Part shown: positions 1 to 5,727 of the stretch, piece after piece
Position numbering within the stretch: the stretch's first letter is position 1
Layout of the letters: each line of letters starts with the position of its first letter
NCBI GenBank assembly: GCA_900551465.1
Contig: URWL01000089.1
Span: 1 to 7,255 of the forward strand
Length of the DNA: 7,255 nt
Direction of reading: 5' to 3'
Origin: an uncultured Blautia sp.
Lineage (GTDB): Bacteria; Bacillota; Clostridia; Lachnospirales; Lachnospiraceae
The notes under the pieces: generated by a model
What the model was told of the DNA's origin: nothing
What the model saw: only the letters and a program-made list of their open reading frames with translations
Database searches by the model: none
Made by a program: the position numbers and the translations under genes

Positions 1-410
1 AGCTCCTTATTCAGTTCATTAAAAATCAGGCTTCTCTTTGTAGCAACCAACGCACTGTCCGTGTTTGCATTGCTCTTGTCACCGATATATCGGATTGCCT
101 GGCTCTTTGTATACACATCATCCATCATATGGATAAAATCCAGCTTATAATTACGGTAATCACGATAGCTTTTTGCCACCGCCGGATTCACTCTTTCCAG
201 AGCGCCTTCCACGATATTATGCATCTCCTGGATCTGAATTTCATTTTTCCCAAGGGAATCCGCATGCTCCTGCGCAAAACGGCAGATAAAATCCTTCTCC
301 TCCTGAGAAAATGTATACAGGATCCTTGCGGCAGATTTATTTACGGCTGCCACGATTTTCTGCGGATTAAATTCTTCCTTTGTCCCATCTTTTTTGATCA
401 CATAAATCAT
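1..410 (-). CDS. nrdD: Anaerobic (class III) ribonucleoside-triphosphate reductase, N-terminal part, cut by window edge
   Basis: Class III reductases make deoxyribonucleotides from ribonucleoside triphosphates with an oxygen-sensitive glycyl radical. Only the first 136 codons are present; the catalytic barrel and glycyl radical loop lie beyond position 1. The visible part begins MIYVIKKDGTKEEFNPQKIV and matches an ATP-cone allosteric domain (about residues 1-95), with the typical DGT..F...KI opening and a VNPAVAKSYRDYR stretch near its end. It continues with DKSNANTDSALVATKRSLIF, which resembles the linker into the catalytic domain in clostridial NrdD. The start is the ATG at 408-410: an AGGAG (420-424) sits 9 bases upstream, and an ATG five bases further upstream hits a stop after one codon. 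Two NrdR-like boxes in the promoter support the call independently. A class I or II reductase with an ATP cone is the alternative; the sequence after the cone favours NrdD. Confidence 0.86.
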   Translation of the reverse strand, partial: MIYVIKKDGTKEEFNPQKIVAAVNKSAARILYTFSQEEKDFICRFAQEHADSLGKNEIQIQEMHNIVEGALERVNPAVAKSYRDYRNYKLDFIHMMDDVYTKSQAIRYIGDKSNANTDSALVATKRSLIFNELNKE

Positions 411-436
411 ACCATTTTTCTCCTATTTCGTCTCGT

Positions 437-465
437 AAAAAAATGCACGTTTCTTCCATGTGCAT
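437..465 (-). promoter_or_regulatory. Terminator-like hairpin in the nrdD leader
   Basis: On the minus strand ATGCAC (465-460) can pair with GTGCAT (448-443) across an 11-base loop, followed at once by a run of T (442-437). It lies between the inferred transcription start (about 498) and the nrdD start codon, so it could act as a weak attenuator. The stem is only six pairs long, which makes a strong terminator unlikely. Confidence 0.35.
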
Positions 466-478
466 CCCTACGATATTC

Positions 479-494
479 TCCCCATATCTGGTGT
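479..494 (-). promoter_or_regulatory. NrdR box, downstream copy
   Basis: The 16 bases (plus strand TCCCCATATCTGGTGT) match 12 of 16 positions of the NrdR palindrome ACACwATATmTwGTGT as I recall it. The site lies just downstream of the inferred nrdD transcription start. It is 32 bases, three helical turns, from the second box, which is the usual arrangement for this repressor of ribonucleotide reductase genes. Confidence 0.68.
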
Positions 495-504
495 TGCAAA
501 ACAG

Positions 505-513
505 AGTATAACA
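505..513 (-). promoter_or_regulatory. nrdD promoter, extended -10
   Basis: The minus strand reads TGTTATACT, an extended -10 (TGn plus TATACT). No convincing -35 is seen at the right spacing; TTTCTT is the nearest candidate. Extended -10 promoters can work without a good -35. The element lies between the two NrdR-like boxes, so bound NrdR would block polymerase. Confidence 0.6.
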
Positions 514-526
514 CAATATCCTGTAA
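511..526 (-). promoter_or_regulatory. NrdR box, upstream copy
   Basis: The plus strand reads ACACAATATCCTGTAA, matching 13 of 16 positions of the NrdR palindrome, including a perfect left half. It overlaps the TG of the extended -10 and the spacer of the nrdD promoter. NrdR binds when the dATP pool is high and represses reductase genes (family knowledge). Confidence 0.72.
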
Positions 527-562
527 AAAGAAAGGGGGAATTTAAAAAACTTTTTCCCCCTT
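525..562 (-). terminator. Intrinsic terminator of the zinc-ribbon protein gene
   Basis: Read on the minus strand just after the TAA at 568-570, AAGGGGGAA (562-554) pairs perfectly with TTCCCCCTT (540-532) across a 13-base loop. TCTTTTT follows. The G-C-rich core and the T-run make a good rho-independent terminator. Its T-run touches the upstream NrdR box, so it shields the nrdD promoter from read-through. Confidence 0.8.
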
Positions 563-567
563 GTTTC

Positions 568-1413
568 TTACCTGTCAAGCTCCTGAAAATAAACACTTTT
601 ATAAGAATCTCCATTCCCGTCCAGCCTGAGAACGTCTCCCTTTCCTAAAAGCATCTCCAGTGAATCGCCTTCCTTTAATTCAAAAACTTCTGCCTTTTTC
701 TCATCGGCATTTTTGTAAAGCAACTTAACCATGTCATTATTTGTATAGATCCTGTATTCTCCAACAGGAAGCTCTTCTCCAACTTCTATGGAGCCATAAC
801 CGGCATTAAGTCCATATTCCATCCTGCCATCTGAATCTGACCAGGAAGAAAATGAATAGCTGTCAGGACTCTGTTCTTCCGGATTTCCGATACTGTACAC
901 TGCAGTTCCCTCTGAAGAAATCCCAGAAGAAGAACTGTCAACAGCAGTCTCATTATCTGACCAGAAAGACAGAATACCGTCAATGGAGGGTCCCACCAGC
1001 ACCAAAACTACGAGCCCCCAGAAAATAATCCTGTTCAAAGCTTTCTTTTTTTTACTTTTTTTCTCCGGACTCCAGGAGCTGTTGCTGCTTCTGCCAAACT
1101 CCTTTTTGCTTTTGGCCGCTGCTTTCTGCTTATCCTTAACCTTTTGGTCTGCCGTCCGGGTTATATTTCTCTGCCCCGTCTTCCCTGATGCTTTCCGGGT
1201 ATTGGCTCCAGACACCTGTCCGGAAGCCTGTTTCATGTCTCCAAGGGGAACCATCCGTTTCAGAAGCTCCTCCCTGGCCTTATCTGTGGCATGCTTATCA
1301 TGACTTCTCCGATCCTCGTTCAGATGATAGAGAATTTCATCATTTCGATAGGGCATTCCGCAGTCGCGGCATCTTCCATTGACAACAGATCCGTCACATA
1401 AAGGACATTTCAT
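568..1413 (-). CDS. Zinc-ribbon, single-pass membrane protein of unknown function
   Basis: I do not recognise a named family for this 281-residue protein. Its N-terminus is a small zinc ribbon with cysteines at 3, 6, 15 and 18 (CPLC ... CRDC). A charged, low-complexity stretch rich in Lys, Ser, Gln and Arg follows (about 35-125). One membrane span lies at about 128-148 after a KKSKKKK block, so the ribbon and basic region should be cytoplasmic and the rest outside. The external part has a Ser/acidic linker (150-195) and then a compact, probably beta-rich domain (about 205-281) containing EVGEELPVGEYRIY; similar 'xVGxxIPxGxY' segments occur in other Gram-positive surface proteins. The ATG at 1411-1413 has GGAG three bases and AGGGGGG about eight bases upstream. 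It has its own promoter and terminator and so is probably monocistronic. A sensor or envelope role is a guess. Confidence 0.82.
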   Translation of the reverse strand: MKCPLCDGSVVNGRCRDCGMPYRNDEILYHLNEDRRSHDKHATDKAREELLKRMVPLGDMKQASGQVSGANTRKASGKTGQRNITRTADQKVKDKQKAAAKSKKEFGRSSNSSWSPEKKSKKKKALNRIIFWGLVVLVLVGPSIDGILSFWSDNETAVDSSSSGISSEGTAVYSIGNPEEQSPDSYSFSSWSDSDGRMEYGLNAGYGSIEVGEELPVGEYRIYTNNDMVKLLYKNADEKKAEVFELKEGDSLEMLLGKGDVLRLDGNGDSYKSVYFQELDR

Positions 1414-1443
1414 ATGCTCCGCCCCCCTTTCTTTACTGTTTTT

Positions 1444-1472
1444 ATTGTATCGGATATCCTCAAAACCCGCAA
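1444..1472 (-). promoter_or_regulatory. Promoter of the zinc-ribbon protein gene
   Basis: On the minus strand TTGCGG (1472-1467) and TACAAT (1449-1444) are separated by exactly 17 bases, a good sigma-A-type match. Transcription would start about 25 bases ahead of the ATG. It is back to back with the asnA promoter. Confidence 0.65.
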
Positions 1473-1480
1473 GTTAAAAA

Positions 1481-1509
1481 TTGCATTCCATAATTTTTCC
1501 TGCTATAAT
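1481..1509 (+). promoter_or_regulatory. asnA promoter
   Basis: TTGCAT (1481-1486) and a perfect TATAAT (1504-1509) are 17 bases apart, and the -10 is extended by TGC. The start site would be near 1516, giving a leader of only about 23 bases. That leaves no room for a T-box or other long riboswitch, so any amino acid control must act on the DNA. Confidence 0.78.
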
Positions 1510-1538
1510 AAGAGAATCTAAATTCGAGGAGGATTATT

Positions 1539-2546
1539 ATGGAACAATTTAAAATTCCCACCGGGTATCAGTCGGATCTGAATCTCCATGATACCCAGGT
1601 AGCGATCAAGACTGTCAAAGACTTTTTCCAGCAAACACTTGCCCAGAAGCTGAATCTTCTCCGTGTGTCCGCTCCTGTATTTGTTGCCCCGTCTTCCGGA
1701 CTGAACGACAACCTGAACGGTGTGGAACGTCCAGTAAGCTTCGAGATTAAAGGTATGGACGAAAATGCCGAAATTGTCCACTCTCTTGCAAAATGGAAAC
1801 GCTACGCACTTAAAAAATATGGTTTTTCTCATGGAGAAGGACTGTATACGGATATGATCGCCATCCGAAGAGATGAAGATATCGACAATATTCATTCTGT
1901 TTATGTGGATCAGTGGGACTGGGAAAAAATCATCTCCAAAGAAGAACGTACCATGGAGACCCTGATCAATACCGTCCGCTCCATTTACAGCGTTCTGCGC
2001 AAAACAGAAAAATACATGGCAGTCCAGTATGATTACATAGAAGAAATCCTTCCAAAAGAAATTGCTTTTGTATCTACACAGGAGCTTGTAGATATGTACC
2101 CGGACTGTACGCCAAAGGAAAGAGAATATAAGATCGTCAAAGAAAAAGGCGCTGTTTTCCTTATGCAGGTAGGTAAGACCCTGAATAACGGAGAACGCCA
2201 TGACGGACGTGCCCCGGATTATGACGACTGGGAACTGAATGGAGATATCCTTGTTTACTACCCTGTACTGGACATTGCTCTGGAGCTTTCCTCCATGGGT
2301 ATCCGTGTGGACGAAGAGGCTCTGGACGCCCAGCTGACAGAATCCGGCTGTAATGAACGCAGAGAACTGGCATTTCAGAAAGCTATCCTGAACAAAGAAC
2401 TCCCTTACACCATCGGCGGTGGTATCGGTCAGTCCCGTATATGTATGTTTTTCCTTCGAAAAGCACATATCGGAGAAGTCCATGCTTCTCTCTGGCCTGA
2501 AGAAGTACTTGAAAAAGCAGACGCAAACGGAATCCATCTCCTGTAA
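1539..2546 (+). CDS. asnA: Aspartate--ammonia ligase (ammonia-dependent asparagine synthetase A)
   Basis: AsnA makes asparagine from aspartate, ammonia and ATP, releasing AMP and pyrophosphate, in the cytoplasm. The 335-residue protein is close to the usual length of about 330. It shows the family's signature blocks in order: HSLAKWKR (81-88), GEGLYTDM (99-106), SVYVDQWDWE (120-129), RAPDYDDW (224-231), NGDILVYYPVLD (234-245), ELSSMGIRV (249-257) and GGGIGQSR (293-300). The last belongs to the class II aminoacyl-tRNA-synthetase-like catalytic fold. All blocks are intact and there is no frameshift. The ATG at 1539 follows a near-perfect GAGGAGG (1526-1532) by six bases. A strong promoter lies just upstream and a terminator just downstream, so it is a single-gene unit. 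AsnA, unlike AsnB, uses free ammonia rather than glutamine, which suits an ammonia-rich anaerobic habitat (inference). Confidence 0.97.
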   Translation: MEQFKIPTGYQSDLNLHDTQVAIKTVKDFFQQTLAQKLNLLRVSAPVFVAPSSGLNDNLNGVERPVSFEIKGMDENAEIVHSLAKWKRYALKKYGFSHGEGLYTDMIAIRRDEDIDNIHSVYVDQWDWEKIISKEERTMETLINTVRSIYSVLRKTEKYMAVQYDYIEEILPKEIAFVSTQELVDMYPDCTPKEREYKIVKEKGAVFLMQVGKTLNNGERHDGRAPDYDDWELNGDILVYYPVLDIALELSSMGIRVDEEALDAQLTESGCNERRELAFQKAILNKELPYTIGGGIGQSRICMFFLRKAHIGEVHASLWPEEVLEKADANGIHLL

Positions 2547-2579
2547 TCTGTTATGTATCCATTCCTGTGAACAGTAACC

Positions 2580-2607
2580 AAAAACCACCTGCTGCAGGTG
2601 GTTTTTT
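2580..2607 (+). terminator. asnA terminator
   Basis: ACCACCTG (2584-2591) pairs perfectly with CAGGTGGT (2595-2602) across a CTG loop. A run of A precedes the stem and a run of T (to 2607) follows it. This is a classic rho-independent terminator 34 bases after the stop codon. Confidence 0.92.
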
Positions 2608-2642
2608 ACTGTATTTTTCACCAAATTTTAATAATTCACTTA

Positions 2643-2671
2643 TTGACAGTCCTGTACCTTCATACTATCAT
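2643..2671 (+). promoter_or_regulatory. Promoter of the CBS-domain gene
   Basis: A perfect TTGACA (2643-2648) is followed after 17 bases by TATCAT (2666-2671), five of six matches. This is the best -35 in the window. Transcription would start near 2678, leaving a leader of about 74 bases before the GTG. Confidence 0.8.
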
Positions 2672-2696
2672 ATCAATAGAATGCAGCACAAGTTCA

Positions 2697-2722
2697 GGAA
2701 GACAGATTTTCATCTGTTTTCC
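2697..2722 (+). promoter_or_regulatory. Leader hairpin 1 of the CBS-domain gene
   Basis: GGAAGACAGAT (2697-2707) pairs with ATCTGTTTTCC (2712-2722) across a TTTC loop: eleven continuous pairs, one of them G-U. It lies within the leader, upstream of the ribosome binding site. No T-run follows, so it is not a terminator. It excludes the alternative hairpin that reaches into the ribosome binding site. Confidence 0.55.
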
Positions 2723-2741
2723 CACTGACAGGAAAGACAGA
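2713..2741 (+). promoter_or_regulatory. Alternative leader hairpin 2, partly covering the ribosome binding site
   Basis: The right arm of hairpin 1 (TCTGTTTTCC, 2713-2722) can instead pair with GGAAAGACAGA (2731-2741), with one bulged A and an eight-base loop. The two left/right partners are near-identical direct repeats (CAGGAAGACAGA and CAGGAAAGACAGA). This fold takes up the first bases of the AGAGG (2739-2743) that serves the GTG start. Whether it forms in the cell is unknown. Confidence 0.35.
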
Positions 2742-2751
2742 GGTACATAAA

Positions 2752-3213
2752 GTGAATATTTTATTTTTTCTGACACCCAAAAGTGAAGTAGCTTATATAT
2801 TTGAAGATGATACACTGAGGCAGACCATAGAAAAAATGGAGCACAGGAAATTTTCCTGTATTCCTCTCCTGAGCGTGGACGGCCGTTACACTGGTACCAT
2901 TTCCGAGGGAGATCTTTTATGGGGACTGAAACGTCTGAATACCATGAATATAAAAGAAATGGAAGATATTTCTATTATGGCCATTCCCAGACGCGCCACC
3001 TATAAGCCGGTACATGCAGATGCTGATATGGAGGATCTTCTGGACCGCGCTATCAACCAGAATTATGTTCCGGTGGTTGATGACCAGGGATTTTTTATCG
3101 GCATCATTACCCGTAAGGAAATCATCAAGTATTGCTATAAAGAACTGAAAAAAGCTTATGCAGACCGGATTCCCCCTGAGAAAGGCAATACAGAAACCCT
3201 TTCCGGACACTGA
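2752..3213 (+). CDS. Small protein with two CBS domains (Bateman module)
   Basis: The 153-residue protein is little more than a CBS pair, the module that commonly binds adenosine nucleotides in a cleft between the two repeats. CBS1 spans about residues 10-62 (ending in VDGRYTGTISEGDLLW) and CBS2 about 75-133 (ending in DDQGFFIGIITRKEIIKY). A short charged tail follows. It has no catalytic, transport or DNA-binding domain, so it probably acts by binding a partner protein. Free-standing CBS pairs of similar size in Firmicutes include the c-di-AMP-binding DarB/YkuL; the resemblance is in size and layout, and I cannot assign that ligand here. The start is GTG at 2752, chosen because AGAGG lies eight bases upstream and no better start is in frame. 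It is a single gene between two terminators and has a strong promoter. Confidence 0.88.
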   Translation: MNILFFLTPKSEVAYIFEDDTLRQTIEKMEHRKFSCIPLLSVDGRYTGTISEGDLLWGLKRLNTMNIKEMEDISIMAIPRRATYKPVHADADMEDLLDRAINQNYVPVVDDQGFFIGIITRKEIIKYCYKELKKAYADRIPPEKGNTETLSGH

Positions 3214-3233
3214 CAGATTTTTCTGGCTTTCAT

Positions 3234-3297
3234 AAAATTAAAAACCGCCGCAGCTGATCCGTGAATAAATTCCGTTTCTGCTGCAGCGGTCTTTTTT
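3234..3297. terminator. Two-way terminator between the CBS gene and the ABC ATPase gene
   Basis: ACCGCCGCAGC (3244-3254) pairs with GCTGCAGCGGT (3280-3290), ten pairs with one C/A mismatch, across a 25-base loop. A T-run follows on the plus strand (3292-3297) and an A-run precedes it (a T-run on the minus strand, 3243-3234). It can therefore stop both convergent transcripts, which end at 3213 (plus) and 3311 (minus). Confidence 0.82.
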
Positions 3298-3310
3298 ATC
3301 GACAACGCTT

Positions 3311-4054
3311 TTATAAGACTTTAGATAAAAATTCTTTCAGTCTTGGATTTTTCGGGTTGGCAAAGAACTCCTGCGGAGTATTCTCCTCCTGAATCTTTCC
3401 TTCATCAATAAACATAACTCTGGTTGCCACTTCTCTGGCAAATCCCATCTCATGAGTAACCACAACCATGGTCATTCCCGACTTGGCCAATTCTTTCATG
3501 ATCTCCAAAACCTCTCCTACCATTTCCGGATCAAGCGCTGAGGTCGGTTCATCAAAAAGCATTACATCCGGATTCATAGCCAAGGCTCTGGCTATGGCAA
3601 TTCTCTGCTTCTGTCCTCCCGACAGCTGACTTGGATAAGCATCCGCCTTATCCGGAAGACCTACACGCTCAAGAAGCTCGTCTGCACGTTTGGAAGCCTC
3701 TTCTTTCGTCATCAGTCCCAGCTTTTCCGGCGCCAGCATAATATTTTTCTTAATAGTCAGATGCGGAAACAGATTAAACTGCTGGAACACCATTCCAATC
3801 TTCTGACGCATTTTATCTACATCTACAGATTTATCTGTAATATCTGTTCCCTCAAAAAGGATCTGTCCTCCTGTAGGAGTTTCCAGAAGGTTCAGCGAAC
3901 GGAGAAATGTGGATTTACCACAGCCGGAAGGGCCGATGATGGCAACTACCTCTCCTTTGCAGATCTGAGTGGAAATCCCATTCAGAACCTGCATTCCGTC
4001 AAAAGATTTTTTCAATTCCTTTACATCAAGCAATACTTCACCTTTAGCGTTCAC
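3311..4054 (-). CDS. Polar amino acid ABC importer, ATP-binding protein
   Basis: This is the ATPase subunit, which drives uptake of a polar amino acid by the permease encoded just upstream. At 247 residues it has the normal length for the GlnQ/HisP group. All nucleotide-binding motifs are intact: Walker [10 protein letters not shown] (41-49), Q-loop [10 protein letters not shown] (glutamine 91), signature LSGGQKQR (144-151), Walker B VMLFDEP (164-170), D-loop SALD (172-175) and switch histidine 201. The start is GTG at 4052-4054, with AGGAGG (4070-4065) ten bases upstream; the next in-frame ATG, residue 21, would remove the first beta strand. It overlaps the end of the permease gene by 11 bases, so the two are probably translationally coupled. 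It is the last gene of the operon, before the two-way terminator. The exact amino acid cannot be told from the ATPase. Confidence 0.96.
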   Translation of the reverse strand: MNAKGEVLLDVKELKKSFDGMQVLNGISTQICKGEVVAIIGPSGCGKSTFLRSLNLLETPTGGQILFEGTDITDKSVDVDKMRQKIGMVFQQFNLFPHLTIKKNIMLAPEKLGLMTKEEASKRADELLERVGLPDKADAYPSQLSGGQKQRIAIARALAMNPDVMLFDEPTSALDPEMVGEVLEIMKELAKSGMTMVVVTHEMGFAREVATRVMFIDEGKIQEENTPQEFFANPKNPRLKEFLSKVL

Positions 4055-4760
4055 TGCTTCTCAGCCTCCTTTCCAGCTTTCCTACCAGATAAGACAGGAA
4101 CATTACAAGTACCAGATAAATTGCTGCAACTGCCAGAAGAGGCAGCAGAGCTTCATAGGTCTGACTGCGGATGATATCGCCGCCGCGGGTCAGATCCGTA
4201 AGACCAATATAACCACTGATAGAAGTTTCCTTCATCAGCACAATAAACTCATTAGCCAGTGCAGGAAGCACATTTTTTAATGCCTGTGGAAGAATGACCA
4301 AAAGCATTGTCTGACGATAATTCAATCCCAGACTTCTGCCGGCTTCGAACTGTCCCTGATCGATAGACATGATACCGGAACGGACAATCTCAGCTACATA
4401 TGCTGCAGAGTTCAGACCAAAGGCAACGATTGCTGTGATCAGCTTTCCCGGATCATGAACCGCGAACACAACGTAATACATGATCAGAAGCTGTACCATT
4501 GCCGGTGTTCCTCTGATCACAGTCAGATACACTTTACAGATAGCATTCAGGATCTTCATTTTTCCTGTCCGATCATGAGTCGCACGGATCATAGCAATGA
4601 TAAATCCTAAAATAATACCGATCAGAACTGCAAAAGCTGTAATGATCAGGGTGGTCTTCAAACCACTGAAAATAAACTCATAACGCTTATCGTCTATGAA
4701 ATTCAATCGAAATTTCTCAATAAAATCTGTCAAAACATTCACCGCTTTCTCTTTTTTCAT
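4044..4760 (-). CDS. Polar amino acid ABC importer, permease
   Basis: This is the membrane channel subunit, of the HisM/GlnP type, with 238 residues. Likely membrane spans lie at about 33-58, 82-101, 105-125, 160-180 and 204-228. The cytoplasmic coupling (EAA) loop is clear: [10 protein letters not shown] (121-130) leads into [10 protein letters not shown] (137-146). The family's RGTP motif (83-86) precedes it. A single permease in the operon implies a homodimer. The ATG at 4758-4760 has no good Shine-Dalgarno sequence (GTTACTGAAAAC precedes it) and an in-frame TGA lies two codons upstream. Translation may thus be weak compared with the binding protein, which suits the usual excess of binding protein over membrane complex. 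A stem-loop lies in the 104-base gap to the upstream binding protein gene. Confidence 0.95.
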   Translation of the reverse strand: MKKEKAVNVLTDFIEKFRLNFIDDKRYEFIFSGLKTTLIITAFAVLIGIILGFIIAMIRATHDRTGKMKILNAICKVYLTVIRGTPAMVQLLIMYYVVFAVHDPGKLITAIVAFGLNSAAYVAEIVRSGIMSIDQGQFEAGRSLGLNYRQTMLLVILPQALKNVLPALANEFIVLMKETSISGYIGLTDLTRGGDIIRSQTYEALLPLLAVAAIYLVLVMFLSYLVGKLERRLRSSER

Positions 4761-4782
4761 ATGTTTTCAGTAACTCATAATA

Positions 4783-4830
4783 AATTCCGGGTTCCCATAC
4801 CGATCGTTTCGATGCCGGGTACCCGGAATT
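4783..4830 (-). promoter_or_regulatory. Large stem-loop between binding protein and permease genes
   Basis: AATTCCGGGT (4783-4792) is a perfect inverted repeat of ACCCGGAATT (4821-4830). Beyond a T/T mismatch, CCC (4794-4796) and GGG (4817-4819) continue the stem, and ATCG-TTT-CGAT can form a small tip. On the transcribed strand only a weak T-rich stretch follows, so it is probably a partial terminator or an mRNA-stabilising structure that raises the binding protein relative to the permease and ATPase. Such hairpins are common at this point in importer operons. Confidence 0.72.
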
Positions 4831-4864
4831 ATTTCTGTTCTATGACAGCTGTAAATCTTTTTTA

Positions 4865-5674
4865 TTATTTGCGGACAATGATTACCTGTTTTGCGGTTGT
4901 ATAGGTATCTGTAAAGTTCGCGCTCTTCTTACGGTCTTCTGTTACTGTCATGCCTGCTACACCAATATCAGCTTTTCCAGAATCTACTGCATTCATGATT
5001 GCATTGAACTCCATATCCTCAACCTTCAGCTCATAGCCAAGCTTGTCGCAGACAGCCTGCGCCATATCTACATCGATTCCTACGATCTTATCACCTTCAT
5101 AGTATTCATATGGAGGGAATGTTGCATTGGTAGCCATGGTCAGGGTTCCATTAGAACGGTCTACATCCTTAGGAGACTCATATGGACATGTTCCTTTTAC
5201 ATCATCATCGCCGATGTAGTTCTCGTTGATCTTATCCAGAGTTCCGTCTTCCTTCAGCTCTTTAAGAGCGCCATTGATCGCTTCTGTCAGTTCATCGTTG
5301 CCTTTCTTTACGGCAATCGCATATTCCTCTGTAGCAAAATCTTCTTCCAGAATTTCCAGATCATCATTATTCTCAATAAATTTCTCTGCCGGAAGGCTGT
5401 CAATGATAATACAGTCAATCTTTCCCTGCTTCAGAGCCATAACAGTATCATTTGCTTTATTAAAACGCTCGATGGATGTTCCCTCTTCGTCTCCTTCATA
5501 GTCAGAAGCATAAAGGTCGCCTGTTGTTCCAAGCTGCACACCGATCTTTTTTCCCGGAAGATCGTCCACACCATCAATTCCACTGTCATTGGCAAATACG
5601 GTTACTCCGCCGAGCATAGCTGTGGTCATGGCTGCACAAAGTGTAAGCGCTGCAAATTTTTTCATGTTTTTCAT
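4865..5674 (-). CDS. Circularly permuted amino acid ABC importer substrate-binding protein
   Basis: This is the extracellular receptor of the importer, family SBP_bac_3, but its segments are in swapped order. Residues 1-28 form a signal peptide (MKNMKKFAAL..., cleavage likely after VFA) with no recognisable lipobox. Residues 38-53 (DLPGKKIGVQLGTTGD) begin the lobe-2 part, which runs through DCIIIDSLPA (87-96) to the normal C-terminal end, KEDGTLDKINENYIG (141-155). A linker (about 156-175) follows. Then comes what is normally the mature N-terminus, NGTLTMATNATFPPYEYY (175-192), through VGIDVDMAQAV and AGMTVTEDRKK (240-250) to the terminal QVIIVRK. The expected ligand contacts are present: Arg248 for the carboxylate, Asp92 for the amino group, and T50/T51. 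The 269-residue length is normal and no second copy of either part exists. The ATG at 5672-5674 has AGGAGG eight bases upstream; an ATG 16 codons earlier lacks this. The substrate is unknown. Confidence 0.93.
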   Translation of the reverse strand: MKNMKKFAALTLCAAMTTAMLGGVTVFANDSGIDGVDDLPGKKIGVQLGTTGDLYASDYEGDEEGTSIERFNKANDTVMALKQGKIDCIIIDSLPAEKFIENNDDLEILEEDFATEEYAIAVKKGNDELTEAINGALKELKEDGTLDKINENYIGDDDVKGTCPYESPKDVDRSNGTLTMATNATFPPYEYYEGDKIVGIDVDMAQAVCDKLGYELKVEDMEFNAIMNAVDSGKADIGVAGMTVTEDRKKSANFTDTYTTAKQVIIVRK

Positions 5675-5727
5675 ATTCTTTTCCTCCTTGAACATTATAC
5701 CCGCATCGGTATATTTATACATTTTTG

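Noticed and set aside
129..545. A 138-codon plus-strand frame across the nrdD start and promoter
   Set aside because: It is antisense to the ATP-cone coding sequence and runs through the NrdR boxes. Its composition is unlike a real protein, and nrdD explains the region better.
1510..1538. T-box or other amino acid riboswitch upstream of asnA
   Set aside because: The promoter lies so close to the gene that the leader is only about 23 bases.
1518..2624. A 368-codon open frame on the minus strand opposite asnA
   Set aside because: It is antisense to a clearly conserved AsnA, reads through its terminator and promoter side, and has no ribosome binding site or recognisable domain. It reflects codon bias on the other strand.
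2672..2751. Known riboswitch (for example a c-di-AMP type) upstream of the CBS-domain gene
   Set aside because: The leader is far too short, and I see none of the conserved core features. Only the simple alternative hairpins are supported.
4865..5674. The swapped order of the binding protein read as two fused or frameshifted gene fragments
   Set aside because: There is one uninterrupted frame, one signal peptide, each SBP segment exactly once, a normal total length and intact ligand residues. A fusion of two receptors would duplicate segments.
5675..5722. Start of the binding protein at the ATG of 5720-5722
   Set aside because: It would place a charged 16-residue tail before the signal peptide and has no ribosome binding site. 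The internal ATG at 5672-5674 has AGGAGG at good spacing.
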